Positions 36,931-45,972 of a stretch of 64,000 nucleotides of DNA are shown in pieces. The position numbers were made by a program, and so were the translations under genes. The stretch's first letter is position 1. Every line of letters begins with the position of its first letter. The notes beneath the pieces were generated by a model. That model was not told the origin of the DNA. It made no database searches and saw only the letters and a program-made list of their open reading frames with translations. The stretch comes from Alcaligenes faecalis (GTDB lineage: Bacteria > Pseudomonadota > Gammaproteobacteria > Burkholderiales > Burkholderiaceae_B), in NCBI RefSeq assembly GCF_005311025.1, contig NZ_CP031747.1, positions 2,602,954 through 2,666,953 of the forward strand, in the 5' to 3' direction.

Positions 36931-37829
36931 CGGTTTTTTTTGAACAAAGCCAAATCGACCAATGGATTGGCGAGGATGCCTCCTACCTGGATCTGACCAG
37001 CCACATGCTGGGACTGCACAACCAGAACACCACGCTGCGTTACGTCGTGCGTGACCATATCCGCGTGGCGGGCACTGAGGAGGTGGCCGAGATTGTGCGC
37101 TCTTGCGGCGGCCAGACCCAGCACTACACCCCCAGCGGCGTGGCGGCCATGCCCGGTCAGACCATCTTGCTGGCACAAGGCCCCGCCAAAGCCTTGCTGC
37201 GCGCCTGGAAGGTCGGCCAGAACCTGCTGGAGTTTGCCTGCGGCATCGCCACCCTGACACATCAAGTCGTGCAAGCCGTGCAAACGGTAGATGCCTCGGT
37301 GGCTGTGCTGACCACTCGCAAACATGCGCCTGGGGTACGCAAGCTGGCCTTGAAAGCCACACTATCGGGCGGAGCCATGCCGCATCGGCTGGGACTGGGC
37401 GAAACCATTTTGATCTTCCCCCAGCACCGCGCGCTGATGGGTGGCTGGGAGGAGGTGGGCCATGCGATTGCCCGTCACAAATACGCCTTGTGCGAGAAGA
37501 AAATCGTGATTGAAGCGGCGGATCTGGACGAAGCCTACAGCGCGGCTCAGGCGGGTGCGGACGTGGTGCAGTTCGACAAAGTCCCGCCCGAGACCCTGGC
37601 ACAAATTGTGCCTGCGCTGCGCAAAGCGCATCCCAACGTCACCATTCTGGCAGCGGGCGGGATTCATGCAGGTAACGCAGCCGCCTATGCCGCAACAGGT
37701 GTCAATGCCTTGGTGACCAGCAGCCTGCACTACGCGAAACCGGCCGATATTGGAGTGAAGATCAACTTGGCAGAGCCAGCAGAATCGCAAGAGCCGCTTG
37801 TTGCCAGCAAACTGGAAGGGCTGGAATAA
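36927..37829 (+). CDS. modD: ModD: nicotinate-nucleotide-pyrophosphorylase-like protein of molybdate operons
   Basis: 300-residue protein of the quinolinate phosphoribosyltransferase fold, as in the ModD group found in molybdenum transport operons. HAPGVRKLALKATLSGGAMPHRLGLGETILIF corresponds to the substrate-binding segment of NadC, and VTILAAGGIHAGNAAAYAATGVNALVTSS to the phosphate loop at the barrel end. ATGA overlap with modB indicates tight coupling. The reaction catalysed by ModD is not established. The final 15 residues after KINLAEPAE are unusually polar. Confidence 0.88.
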   Translation: MTVFFEQSQIDQWIGEDASYLDLTSHMLGLHNQNTTLRYVVRDHIRVAGTEEVAEIVRSCGGQTQHYTPSGVAAMPGQTILLAQGPAKALLRAWKVGQNLLEFACGIATLTHQVVQAVQTVDASVAVLTTRKHAPGVRKLALKATLSGGAMPHRLGLGETILIFPQHRALMGGWEEVGHAIARHKYALCEKKIVIEAADLDEAYSAAQAGADVVQFDKVPPETLAQIVPALRKAHPNVTILAAGGIHAGNAAAYAATGVNALVTSSLHYAKPADIGVKINLAEPAESQEPLVASKLEGLE

Positions 37830-38076
37830 AATCACCGGCCGCTCACTATTTGTCAGCCTGACCCACTAAGGTGTTAAGCGAAAACAAGGAAGGTGAGCTC
37901 CGGCATTAGAGCCAGTCATCAAACGACAGAGCTGCAAAGCACCACCAATAGAAAAACAGATCGCTGAATCCGACAAAAAATGCGGAAATCAGCATGAACC
38001 TTACGCCTGGCATCTGCCCCCTGGCGGCTTGGAAAGCATGCAGCTCCGTGAACACGTTTTCACAAAAAAGGTGGGC

Positions 38077-38970
38077 TCAGACAGTCTCCTTAGACCCCAA
38101 ATGCTGCAACAAGCGCTGCATGGGTTTGGATAGGGCGCCCCAGTCCTGATAACACAGGCACAAGGAGCGCTTGGCCCAGGCGTCACTCAAAGGCCGCGCC
38201 ACAAAGCCATGGCGACGCTTGTAGCGGCTGGCTACGCCTTGCGGCACAATCCCCAGGCCCACACCGTGGGCCACCATCTGGCACAGCCCTTCGAAGGTTT
38301 TCATACGGATGCGCTGCACCCAAGCATGGCCTGCTGCGCGAGCATGTTCGTCCAGATGGTCTTGCAGGGCATTACCCGGCATCAGGCCCACGAAGGGCTC
38401 ATGCAGAACATCCTGCAAGCTCAATTTGCTGTGTGCCGCCAAGGGGTGAGCCGCAGCCATAATCAGCACCAGATGATCCTTGGCCACCGGCTCCAGCACC
38501 AGCCCCGGTGCCTGCACTGCATCCGACACCACACCGGCCTGGGCCAAACCGGCGGCAACCGTACGCACAATATCTGCGCTGGTACGCTCTTTCAGCTCGA
38601 TATGCAGATTCGGCCGTTGTGCCAGCCAGGGAGCCAGACGGGATGGCAGAAAGTCGGTTAAGGCCGCCGTATTCGCATACAGGTGCAAAGTCCCCCGCGC
38701 TCCAACAGCGAAATCCTGCAACTCACCTTTCAACAGATCATGCTGGCGCAGCATCAAACGGGCATGGTGGGCCAGCGCCTCGCCTGCCTCTGTGGTGACG
38801 ACTCCCCGTGGCAGGCGCTCCAGCAAAGCAACGCCGGCATCGTCCTCGATACGGCGCAAACGCTCGCTGGCCGAAGCCAGAGCCAGATTCGCGCGTACCG
38901 CTCCCTGTGTGATGCTGCCTGCATCCACAATGCTCAAGAACAAATGCAGATCGGCCAGACCCAGTCGCAT
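38077..38970 (-). CDS. LysR-type transcriptional regulator
   Basis: 297-residue regulator. The N-terminal winged helix-turn-helix (DLHLFLSIVDAGSITQGAVRANLALASASERLRRIEDDAG) and the effector domain (QAGVVSDAVQAPGLVLEPVAKD; GVGLGIVPQGVASRYKRRHG) are typical. ATG 38970 has AGGAG 7 bp upstream; further in-frame codons up to 39045 overlap the divergent neighbour. It is divergent from the TauE-type exporter with 89 bp between starts, so it probably regulates that gene and itself. Confidence 0.92.
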   Translation of the reverse strand: MRLGLADLHLFLSIVDAGSITQGAVRANLALASASERLRRIEDDAGVALLERLPRGVVTTEAGEALAHHARLMLRQHDLLKGELQDFAVGARGTLHLYANTAALTDFLPSRLAPWLAQRPNLHIELKERTSADIVRTVAAGLAQAGVVSDAVQAPGLVLEPVAKDHLVLIMAAAHPLAAHSKLSLQDVLHEPFVGLMPGNALQDHLDEHARAAGHAWVQRIRMKTFEGLCQMVAHGVGLGIVPQGVASRYKRRHGFVARPLSDAWAKRSLCLCYQDWGALSKPMQRLLQHLGSKETV

Positions 38971-39059
38971 CACCACTCCTGAAAACCCTTCGGATAAACC
39001 GAAGGATAGCGCCTTAAATCCACATTGTGTGCACTTGCCTGCCACGCTTCAATACAGGC

Positions 39060-39806
39060 ATGCACGAATCTCTCTCTTTCCTTCTTCTGCTCAGTGCCAT
39101 CTTCCTGATAGCGGGCATGGTCAAGGGCGTTACCGGCATGGGCCTGCCAACGGTAGCCATGAGCTTGCTGGGCCTGATGATGTCACCGGCCTCGGCTGCC
39201 GCCTTGCTGGTGCTGCCTTCTTTCATCACCAATGTCTGGCAATGCTTTGTCGGGCCGTCCATGCTGGCTTTGCTGCGCAGGCTCTGGTCCATGATGCTGA
39301 CCATTGTGCTGGGCACGCTCTGGGGCTCAACGCTGCTGGCCAGTACCTCACCACAGCTATCGGGCATGGCCTTGGGTATCGCGTTGCTGGTGTATGCAAG
39401 CTATGCGCTTATCGCCCCCGCCCTGACCGTGTCGCCCCGCTTCGAGCCCTGGCTGTCACCCTTGATTGGTCTGGTGACCGGCGTGGTGACCGGCATTACC
39501 GGCGTTTTTGTGATGCCAGCCGTCCCTTATCTGCAGGCCCTGAATCTGGATAAAGACGAGCTGGTGCAAGCCTTGGGGCTGTCCTTCACAATCTCCACCA
39601 TCGCGCTGGCTGGCGGTCTGTTCATGCACGATGTGTTCAAGCTGAACCAGCTGGGCATGTCTACCTTGGTGATTGTTCCGGCTTTGCTGGGTATGTGGCT
39701 GGGACAAAAGATCCGCGTGCGCATCAGCCCGCGCCGCTTCAAGCAATGCTTGCTGCTGTTTCTGGCGGCCCTGGGTCTACAACTGATTATTCGACCTTTT
39801 ATTTAA
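39060..39806 (+). CDS. TauE/SafE-type anion exporter family membrane protein
   Basis: 248-residue membrane protein with about eight hydrophobic segments. The N-terminal repeat LIAGMVKGVTGMGLPTVAMSLLG and the second half GLVTGVVTGITGVFVMPAVPYLQAL show the two glycine-rich homologous halves of the TauE/SafE (DUF81) family, which includes sulfite/sulfoacetate exporters. ATG 39060 is chosen over 39027, which would enter the LysR promoter. Its control by the divergent LysR gene is probable; substrate unknown, though an organosulfur region begins 3.5 kb downstream. Confidence 0.87.
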   Translation: MHESLSFLLLLSAIFLIAGMVKGVTGMGLPTVAMSLLGLMMSPASAAALLVLPSFITNVWQCFVGPSMLALLRRLWSMMLTIVLGTLWGSTLLASTSPQLSGMALGIALLVYASYALIAPALTVSPRFEPWLSPLIGLVTGVVTGITGVFVMPAVPYLQALNLDKDELVQALGLSFTISTIALAGGLFMHDVFKLNQLGMSTLVIVPALLGMWLGQKIRVRISPRRFKQCLLLFLAALGLQLIIRPFI

Positions 39807-39976
39807 GGCTGACCGCAACATGACCCTCTCCGTTTGCGACGTGAATCCGCCGGTGCAAGCGCTTTTAAGCTAAGCCACCACACCGACAGCGTCATTCACT
39901 ATGTATTGATCCGCCAAGAGCCACCCTCACGGCCAGCACCACATTCTCAAATCGCCTAGCAACGACTGGAGCCACC

Positions 39977-40462
39977 ATGCCAAGCTCATCTCGCCACTTA
40001 CCCGTACTGGAATATCTGCAACGCCAACTGAATGGCACACTGGCCGAAGGCGAGCACACGCATATGCGTTACCCCACCGCGATTTCCCGGCTACTGAACT
40101 TTCGTATTACCGCTATAGATGAAGCCAGCGCCACGCTGGAACTGGACGCAGACGCTGCCTTGCATGGCAACCAGCAGGGCACGGTCCATGGCGGCCTCTT
40201 GTGCGAACTGGCCGATGCCGCCATCGGCACGGCCCATTCCACCTTGATGCAGGAAGGCGAGAGCTTTACCAGCATTGATCTGAAAGCCACCTTTCTGCGG
40301 CCAGTCTGGCAAGAGCGGCTGCAAGCCCATGCCTGGGCCACGCATCGCGGGCGCAGCATCAGCCATTACCGCTGTGAAATCCAGCGAGAAGACGGCAAGA
40401 TGATTGCGACAGTGGAAAGCGCCGTCATGACCTTGAAAGGGGATCGGGCCCAGGGGCGTTAA
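39977..40462 (+). CDS. Hotdog-fold PaaI-family thioesterase
   Basis: 161-residue hotdog protein. GNQQGTVHGGLLCELADAAIGTAHST is the characteristic HGG helix region of PaaI-type acyl-CoA thioesterases, followed by TSIDLKATFLRPVWQERLQAHAW. A second, unrelated-looking thioesterase of the same superfamily lies at 28818-29276. The gene is alone on its strand between TauE and AraC; no operon partner is evident. Substrate unknown. Confidence 0.88.
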   Translation: MPSSSRHLPVLEYLQRQLNGTLAEGEHTHMRYPTAISRLLNFRITAIDEASATLELDADAALHGNQQGTVHGGLLCELADAAIGTAHSTLMQEGESFTSIDLKATFLRPVWQERLQAHAWATHRGRSISHYRCEIQREDGKMIATVESAVMTLKGDRAQGR

Positions 40463-40687
40463 AACTCCTGCTGCCGACTTCTTCAAGCCTCAACCACAGC
40501 ACCAAGAAGCAGACAGCTTCTTTTAAACTTAAATAAAATAGAAAACCGGCTATCTATCTGTAAATAAATAATATTCTGAAACCGACCAGCCCCGATCAGG
40601 GATAGCCCCCATGCCCACCCAGCCGCTCAACTTTTACACTAGGCGCTGGTCACGCGCATCCTTATGCTCTGGAACAAGGGGTTCCCA

Positions 40688-41695
40688 ATGTCGGCAGAAA
40701 ATGGCTTGGATCTGTCGGTGTTGTACCGCCATCCAATCTTTCATTCGCACAGCGCCGAGCTGTCTCATCAGCCGCTTAGCCGGGCCATTTCCCGGCATGC
40801 CCTGCATTGGGGTCGCGGGCGCATCAACACCAGCCTGTACCGTCGCGATATTGATCAGATCAGCCTGATGCGACTGGGCTACGGTGCCGAAGTGGAAATC
40901 CAGGCCGATGCCTTCGGGGACTTCTGTCTGGTGCAAATGCCTTTGCAGGGTACGGCCGAATTCATCAGCGATGGTCATCACAAACTAACGGCCTATCCCG
41001 GCGATATTGCGGTGGTATCCCCTCGCCACCATGTGCGCACCTTGTGGCAAGCCGGTTGCGAACAGCTGATCGTGAAAATCCCCTACAGCCTATTTGACGG
41101 TGTGGGCCATCAGACTCTGGCACAAGAGGGCATGACCCGAGGCTGCGTCTACAAGCTGGACCCCTGTATGGGCCCACAATGGGCCAACCTCATCCAGCAT
41201 CTGCTTCTGCTACCGACGCAACATAGCGACCGTCCAGCCAACTGGACACAGCATATTGAAAGCAGCCTGGCCTTGTTCCTGCTGTGTCATCCTGCCGATG
41301 AACAAGCCGTGCAGACTCTGGTGGATGAGTCCATGGGAGCGGCGGCCCGAGCAGGGCAGATGCGTCTGCTCCAAGCTAAAAACTATGTATTGGCGCATTT
41401 GCACAGCAACATCTCACTGGATGATCTGGCGCAGGCAGCGGGTGTGAGTCCCCGCTTCCTGCATCTGCTGTGCCGTCGTCACTACAAACAGTCCCCCATG
41501 AGCTGGGTACGCAATCTGCGTCTGGACGCCGCCCATCAGGTGCTGCAAAGCCGACCCCGCCCCAACGTCACCGAGGTGGCACTGGCGCATGGTTTTGGGC
41601 ATCTGGGGCGGTTTTCTGCCTACTACCAGCAACGCTTCAAGGAACTGCCCCATCAAACGGGGCAGACACGGCACACAAGCATCAAACAGTCCTAG
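40688..41695 (+). CDS. AraC-family transcriptional regulator
   Basis: 335-residue regulator with an N-terminal AraC-binding-like domain (SLMRLGYGAEVEIQADAFGDFCLVQMPLQG ... PGDIAVVSPRHHVRTLWQ) and a C-terminal double helix-turn-helix domain (HLHSNISLDDLAQAAGVSPRFLHLLCRRHYKQSPMSWVRNLRLD; VTEVALAHGFGHLGRFSAYYQQRFKELP). ATG 40688 has AAGGGG 6-7 bp upstream and is preferred over 40664. The N-terminal type resembles regulators of aromatic or amine catabolism. It converges on the dioxygenase-like cupin gene, sharing a CTAG at which both stop codons lie; it may regulate that gene. Confidence 0.92.
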   Translation: MSAENGLDLSVLYRHPIFHSHSAELSHQPLSRAISRHALHWGRGRINTSLYRRDIDQISLMRLGYGAEVEIQADAFGDFCLVQMPLQGTAEFISDGHHKLTAYPGDIAVVSPRHHVRTLWQAGCEQLIVKIPYSLFDGVGHQTLAQEGMTRGCVYKLDPCMGPQWANLIQHLLLLPTQHSDRPANWTQHIESSLALFLLCHPADEQAVQTLVDESMGAAARAGQMRLLQAKNYVLAHLHSNISLDDLAQAAGVSPRFLHLLCRRHYKQSPMSWVRNLRLDAAHQVLQSRPRPNVTEVALAHGFGHLGRFSAYYQQRFKELPHQTGQTRHTSIKQS

Positions 41696-42204
41696 ATGAA
41701 CATGGACTTGTTGATGGGCAGATTGTGCTTCTTACAGTAGCTGGTGTAGTGGTCGATCATCCAGAACACATCAATGATTTCCAGGATGTTGTCATTCTCG
41801 TCCAGGAACTCGATAGGCGTGCCCAGGTGGAACAGGGTTTCCATGCCTTCGTCGGACACCAGGGTGTGCGTGCGACCGGGGCTTTCGTGGATGTAATGAC
41901 CGGCACGGGCCACCCAATCGTATTCCTCGTAGCGCAGGCTGCCGGACAGAATGTAGCCGGTCACCACAGCGCGGTGACGATGGCGCCCCAAAGAACCACC
42001 TTTGTCAGCGCGCATGATGTGCACCGAGGTGTTGTTGCGAATATCAAAGCTCAGGTGACGCAGCCAGATATTGGGGCCGAAAGGAATCCAGGGGGAGGTT
42101 TCCTCGGACGTATCGAAGTGGCCTTCAACCAGCGCGTATTCGTCGCGTACCTTGTCGATGCGTTTTTCAATGTCGATATAGGGTGGGGTGCTGTTTTGAG
42201 TCAT
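41692..42204 (-). CDS. Cupin protein of the 2,4'-dihydroxyacetophenone dioxygenase family
   Basis: 170-residue single-domain cupin. HIMRADKGGSLGRHRHRAVVTGYILSGSLRYEE carries the metal-binding histidines of cupin motif 1 (GxxxxxHxH...E-like), and HYIHESPGRTHTLVS supplies motif 2. The overall sequence and length (about 170-180) resemble 2,4'-dihydroxyacetophenone dioxygenase, the Fe-dependent enzyme known from Alcaligenes that cleaves a ketone side chain to 4-hydroxybenzoate and formate; ChrR-like cupins are the alternative. No other aromatic-degradation genes are adjacent, so the substrate is uncertain. Confidence 0.75.
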   Translation of the reverse strand: MTQNSTPPYIDIEKRIDKVRDEYALVEGHFDTSEETSPWIPFGPNIWLRHLSFDIRNNTSVHIMRADKGGSLGRHRHRAVVTGYILSGSLRYEEYDWVARAGHYIHESPGRTHTLVSDEGMETLFHLGTPIEFLDENDNILEIIDVFWMIDHYTSYCKKHNLPINKSMFI

Positions 42205-42636
42205 GACTTGTCTCTCTCATAGAAATAAAAGCCGCTGTGTTTCCCACACAGTCGGATGCCAATCCCCCCGGATTGACCTGGTTTCATTCTATGAAGCCAT
42301 TTGGCGCCGAACTATCCAGCTTTGGCACAACGTAGCGGCGCACTATCCAGTTCTGGCACTCCCGCTCCGATCGCTTTATTTGTCCCCGAAAAAGACCGGC
42401 GACGAACTCCTGACACAGTTCATGCCCATGCCATTTGGCAGCTCATTTTTTCACATTCAACAATACTGATTTTCATAAGCAAATCAAAAGAGTAAGGACG
42501 CTTATCGACCATAAACACATGAGCGAATTGTCTTTCGTGGCAGCGGCGATCAGGCATGTAATACAAGACATTGACTCGCACAGGTGCCCCCGTTTTCTGG
42601 CGGCACCTTGTTCTGATTTCACTGCAAGGAATTGCC
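42205..42636. other. Gap between the cupin gene and the sulfonate operon
   Basis: 432 bp with no convincing gene. It contains the cupin promoter on the minus strand, a pair of 18-bp direct repeats (42311-42359, separate entry) and the promoter of the ssuE-like operon. Short frames crossing it have no family likeness. Confidence 0.6.
42311..42359. repeat. Pair of 18-bp direct repeats, possible insertion-sequence end
   Basis: ACTATCCAG(C/T)T(T/C)TGGCAC occurs at 42311-42328 and 42342-42359 with two mismatches, 31 bp apart, each preceded by a GGCGC-like pentamer. Multiple short direct repeats are typical of IS21-family termini, and no transposase is near, so this could be a solo remnant; an operator for the downstream operon is the alternative. 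Confidence 0.6.
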
Positions 42637-43224
42637 ATGAGCCGCCCTCTGAAAACCGTTATTGTGAATGGGAGCCTGCACCGTCCCTCCCGCACGCAAG
42701 TGCTGCTGGATGCGCTACGCGACACACTGAACGACCAACTGGCACTGGACGTGCAAAACATCGAGCTGGTCAGCCTGCTGCCCGAACTTGGCGCGGCCCT
42801 GTCCACCGACGCCTTGCCCGCCCATGCGCATCAGGCCATCACCGCCATTGAGCAGGCCGATTTTCTGATCGTGGGCTCGCCCATCTTTCGCGCGGGCATT
42901 CCGGGCCTGCTCAAGCACCTGTTCGATCTGATCGACATGAATGCCCTGAACGGCACGCCTGTACTGCTGGCCGCCACTGGCGGCAGCCAACGCCATGCCC
43001 TGGTCATCGAACATCAGCTGCGTCCCCTGTTCAGCTTCTTCCAGGCGCTGACCCTGCCCATCGGGGTCTATGCCACGCCCGAGGAGATTCAGGACGGCGA
43101 AGTCACCAGCGCCGCCCTGCAACAGCACATCCAGCGCACCGTTGATCTGGCCGTGCCGGTACTGCACAGTATTCAAACGCGTTTGCCGCTGCGAAACTCT
43201 GTTCTGGAGGCGCAGGCAGCATGA
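42637..43224 (+). CDS. ssuE: NAD(P)H-dependent FMN reductase (SsuE/MsuE-like)
   Basis: 195-residue flavodoxin-fold reductase providing FMNH2. [20 protein letters not shown] is the FMN-phosphate loop, and [27 protein letters not shown] with [28 protein letters not shown] are hallmarks of the SsuE/MsuE family. ATG 42637 is supported by AAGGAA upstream. Its stop overlaps the monooxygenase start by 4 bp, so the reductase and monooxygenase should be made together. Confidence 0.9.
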   Translation: MSRPLKTVIVNGSLHRPSRTQVLLDALRDTLNDQLALDVQNIELVSLLPELGAALSTDALPAHAHQAITAIEQADFLIVGSPIFRAGIPGLLKHLFDLIDMNALNGTPVLLAATGGSQRHALVIEHQLRPLFSFFQALTLPIGVYATPEEIQDGEVTSAALQQHIQRTVDLAVPVLHSIQTRLPLRNSVLEAQAA

Positions 43225-44381
43225 GCCAAATCACCTCCACCACACCCGATATTTTCTGGTTCCTGCCCACCTCGGGCGATACCCGTTATCTGGGCAAATC
43301 CGACTTTGGCCGCGCGCCCACCAACGAGTATCTGCGTAGCATTGCCGTCACCAGCGAGAACCTGGGTTATGACGGCTTGCTGATTCCTACCGGCGCCTCC
43401 TGCCTGGATCCCTGGGTGGTGGCGGCCAGCCTGGTTCCTGTTACCCAGCGCATCAAGCTGCTGGTGGCACTGCGTACCTCTTTGGGCGCACCCGTTTCCA
43501 GCGCACGTCAGGCGGCGTCCCTGGACCAGGCCCTGCATGGCCGTTTGCTGCTGAATGTGGTGCCCGGCGGCGATGCCACCGAACTGGCCGCCGAAGGCGT
43601 GTTTCTGGACCACGATGCCCGTTATGAATACGCCCATGAATACCTGACGATCTGGCGTCAATTGCTCTCTGGCGACACCGTAAATTTTCAGGGTAAGCAC
43701 TTCAAGGTGGAGAATGGCCGCAACTTCTTCCCGCCTATGCAAAAACCCTATCCGCCCTTGTACTTTGGCGGCTCCTCGGACGCCGCCCATGAGCTGGCTG
43801 CCGAGCATGTCGATGCTTACCTGACCTGGGGCGAACCACCGGCTGCTGTGGGCAAGAAATTTGAGGACATCCGCCGCCGTGCCGCCGCCCGTGGTCGCAA
43901 ATTGAGGCTGGGGGTGCGCTTGCACGTGATAGTACGTGAAACCAATGAAGAAGCCTGGGCCGAGGCGGATCGTCTGATCAGCAAATTGACGGACGAGGAC
44001 ATTGCCAAAGCACAGGCCAACTACGCCAGCATGGACTCGGTAGGCCAGAAACGCATGGCGGCCTTGCATGGTGGCCGTCGCGATCAGCTGGAAGTCTCGC
44101 CCAATCTGTGGGCAGGGGTGGGGCTGGTACGGGGCGGGGCAGGCACCGCACTGGTGGGCGACGCCCAAACCGTGGCCCAGCGCTTGCAGGAATACATAGA
44201 CCTGGGTGCGGACTCCTTTGTGCTCTCGGGCTACCCCCATCTGGAAGAATCCATACGCTTTGCCGAGCTGGTGTTTCCACTTCTGGGCAAACGGGCCGTC
44301 ACCGTCAGTGATCGCGCCCAGACCGGCGGCGCCTTTGACGCGCGCGGTGTTCAAAACCAGCAACTTTCCTCTGCATCATGA
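43221..44381 (+). CDS. ssuD: FMNH2-dependent alkanesulfonate monooxygenase
   Basis: 386-residue flavin-dependent oxygenase close to SsuD, which releases sulfite from alkanesulfonates using FMNH2 and O2. [14 protein letters not shown], the active-site cysteine in [14 protein letters not shown] (equivalent to Cys54 of E. coli SsuD), [43 protein letters not shown] and the mobile-loop region [22 protein letters not shown] are all conserved. It overlaps both neighbours by 4 bp (reductase upstream, amidohydrolase-like gene downstream). No SsuABC transporter accompanies it here. Confidence 0.94.
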   Translation: MSQITSTTPDIFWFLPTSGDTRYLGKSDFGRAPTNEYLRSIAVTSENLGYDGLLIPTGASCLDPWVVAASLVPVTQRIKLLVALRTSLGAPVSSARQAASLDQALHGRLLLNVVPGGDATELAAEGVFLDHDARYEYAHEYLTIWRQLLSGDTVNFQGKHFKVENGRNFFPPMQKPYPPLYFGGSSDAAHELAAEHVDAYLTWGEPPAAVGKKFEDIRRRAAARGRKLRLGVRLHVIVRETNEEAWAEADRLISKLTDEDIAKAQANYASMDSVGQKRMAALHGGRRDQLEVSPNLWAGVGLVRGGAGTALVGDAQTVAQRLQEYIDLGADSFVLSGYPHLEESIRFAELVFPLLGKRAVTVSDRAQTGGAFDARGVQNQQLSSAS

Positions 44382-45232
44382 GCCAAAAAATAATTGATCT
44401 ACGCTGCCGACCTGCCTTTCTGCACAAGTTTTTCGGGGCCGAACCTGGTACGCCAGAACATGCCACCGCGCGCTGGCTAAACCGCCGCGTTGGCACTCGT
44501 GGCAGCGATACTCACTTTGAAAAGTCACTTAGCCAGGAAGGCTTTCTGGAAGAAGTGCGCCAGGCCGGACTGAGTAAAGCGGTCGTCGTAGGCCGCCACA
44601 CACCGTCGCAACATTTGCCCAACGACACCATTCATCAGATCGTGCACGGACACGATGAATTGCTGGGCATTGCCGGTATTGATCCGGCTCTGCAAGGCGA
44701 GCAGCAAGCCCTGGCCGAGGCAGAACGCGCCATCAAGGAGCTGGGCTTGTCCGGCATTGATATCGAGCCGGGTTTTGGTGTTCCAGCACGTCACCCCGAT
44801 GACCCGGTTTACTGGCCCGTTTACGAACTGGCGCGCCACCTGAAAGTACCCGTCTTTTTGATGAGTGGCCCCACCACGCCGGACCCGCGCTACAACGACC
44901 CGGCCGGGCTGGCCAAAGTGGCCAAAGCCTTCCCGGATCTGCCTTTAGTGGTCTATCACGGCTATTGGCCCAATGTGCAACAGGCCATAGGCCTGGCCTT
45001 TCTGCACGAGAACGTGCATCTGGTGCCGGATATGTACATTTTCCAGCCGGGAAACGAGGGCTATGTGCAGGCAGCCAATAGCTTTCTGTCCGAGCAATTG
45101 CTGTTTGGCTCGTCCTATACCTTCCGCCCGATTCGCCAGAGTATTGAGGACTTCCAGCAGCTGGGTTTCAAGGATGTAATTCTGGACAAGCTGTTTTATG
45201 ACAATGCGGCCAGGCTGTTTCAACTCTCGTAA
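44378..45232 (+). CDS. Amidohydrolase-2-like protein lacking the N-terminal HxH
   Basis: 284-residue TIM-barrel-type protein of the amidohydrolase-2 (ACMSD-like) group. The barrel segments [45 protein letters not shown] and [15 protein letters not shown] fit the fold. The usual metal-binding D-x-H-x-H near the start is replaced by [10 protein letters not shown], and the final Asp site reads SSYTF, so a normal metal hydrolase mechanism is doubtful. It is translationally coupled to ssuD (4-bp overlap), hence probably acts on a sulfonate-derived product or has a structural role. Confidence 0.8.
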   Translation: MSQKIIDLRCRPAFLHKFFGAEPGTPEHATARWLNRRVGTRGSDTHFEKSLSQEGFLEEVRQAGLSKAVVVGRHTPSQHLPNDTIHQIVHGHDELLGIAGIDPALQGEQQALAEAERAIKELGLSGIDIEPGFGVPARHPDDPVYWPVYELARHLKVPVFLMSGPTTPDPRYNDPAGLAKVAKAFPDLPLVVYHGYWPNVQQAIGLAFLHENVHLVPDMYIFQPGNEGYVQAANSFLSEQLLFGSSYTFRPIRQSIEDFQQLGFKDVILDKLFYDNAARLFQLS

Positions 45233-45316
45233 TAATTTCGATCTGAGGAACCAGGCCTTGAAATCCCATTCTCAATAACTTACCATTTTGATGAGTTTTG
45301 ATAACAAGGGATGACC

Positions 45317-45607
45317 ATGCGACCATCTGTTGTGCTCGACATGAACCGAGATGCAGTGCGTGAAGCCGTAAGCCGTTTTCGCACGGCGAATCCACGCGTC
45401 TTCGGTTCGATACTACATGGCACCGACCAGGATGGCAGCGACATTGATTTGCTGGTTGACGCACTGCCTGGTGCGACGCTGTTCGACCTGGGAGGCCTGC
45501 AAGACGAGCTGGAATCGCTGCTTGGTATTCACGTCGATTTGCTGACGCCCGGTGACCTACCACCTAAATTCCGTGCCCAAGTGCTTGCAGAGGCGCAACC
45601 GGTATGA
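45317..45607 (+). CDS. mntA: MNT-type nucleotidyltransferase (antitoxin of a HEPN/MNT pair)
   Basis: 96-residue minimal nucleotidyltransferase. VFGSILHGTDQDGSDIDLLVD is the GSx10DxD nucleotidyltransferase signature, with the two Asp ligands, and the rest (LESLLGIHVDLLTPGDLPP) is typical. ATG 45317 has AAGGG six bases upstream; ATG 45311 would touch it. In characterised pairs the MNT protein AMPylates and silences the HEPN toxin. The stop overlaps the HEPN gene by 4 bp. Confidence 0.9.
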   Translation: MRPSVVLDMNRDAVREAVSRFRTANPRVFGSILHGTDQDGSDIDLLVDALPGATLFDLGGLQDELESLLGIHVDLLTPGDLPPKFRAQVLAEAQPV

Positions 45608-45972
45608 GCAAGTACCGTCTTCCGGATTACCTTGACCACATGCAGCAAGCTGCAACCGATGCATGCGGTTTCATAGAGGGCCTGAGCAAAGACGATTTTC
45701 TTGGGGACAAACGAACCCAGCAAGCCGTCATCATGAGCCTTATCATCATTGGCGAGGCTGCCACGAAGGTCATGGATGGCTATATCGAGTTCGCTCAGAC
45801 ACACGAACAAGTGCCGTGGCGTAATATGCGCGGTATGCGCAACCGCATCGCCCACGGCTACTTCGACGTCAACCTCGATGTCGTGTGGAACACCGTGCAG
45901 ACAGCACTACCGGAATTGCTTCAACAGTTACTTGCCGTTCGTCAGGATGCAGACGGCGACACGCCATGCTGA
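45604..45972 (+). CDS. hepT: HEPN-type ribonuclease toxin (HepT/DUF86)
   Basis: 122-residue HEPN-domain protein. The helical bundle MQQAATDACGFIEGLSKDDFL ... IIIGEAATKVMDGY and the catalytic motif R-x4-H-x-Y as RNRIAHGY (residues around 81-88) identify the DUF86/HepT family, RNase toxins neutralised by MNT partners. It overlaps mntA by 4 bp and the resolvase gene by 7 bp, so all three are read as one transcript. Confidence 0.9.
   Translation: MSKYRLPDYLDHMQQAATDACGFIEGLSKDDFLGDKRTQQAVIMSLIIIGEAATKVMDGYIEFAQTHEQVPWRNMRGMRNRIAHGYFDVNLDVVWNTVQTALPELLQQLLAVRQDADGDTPC

Noticed and set aside
42323-42366. TGGCAC elements in the 18-bp repeats as sigma-54 -24 boxes
   Set aside because: The required GC at the -12 position with correct spacing is missing after both copies.
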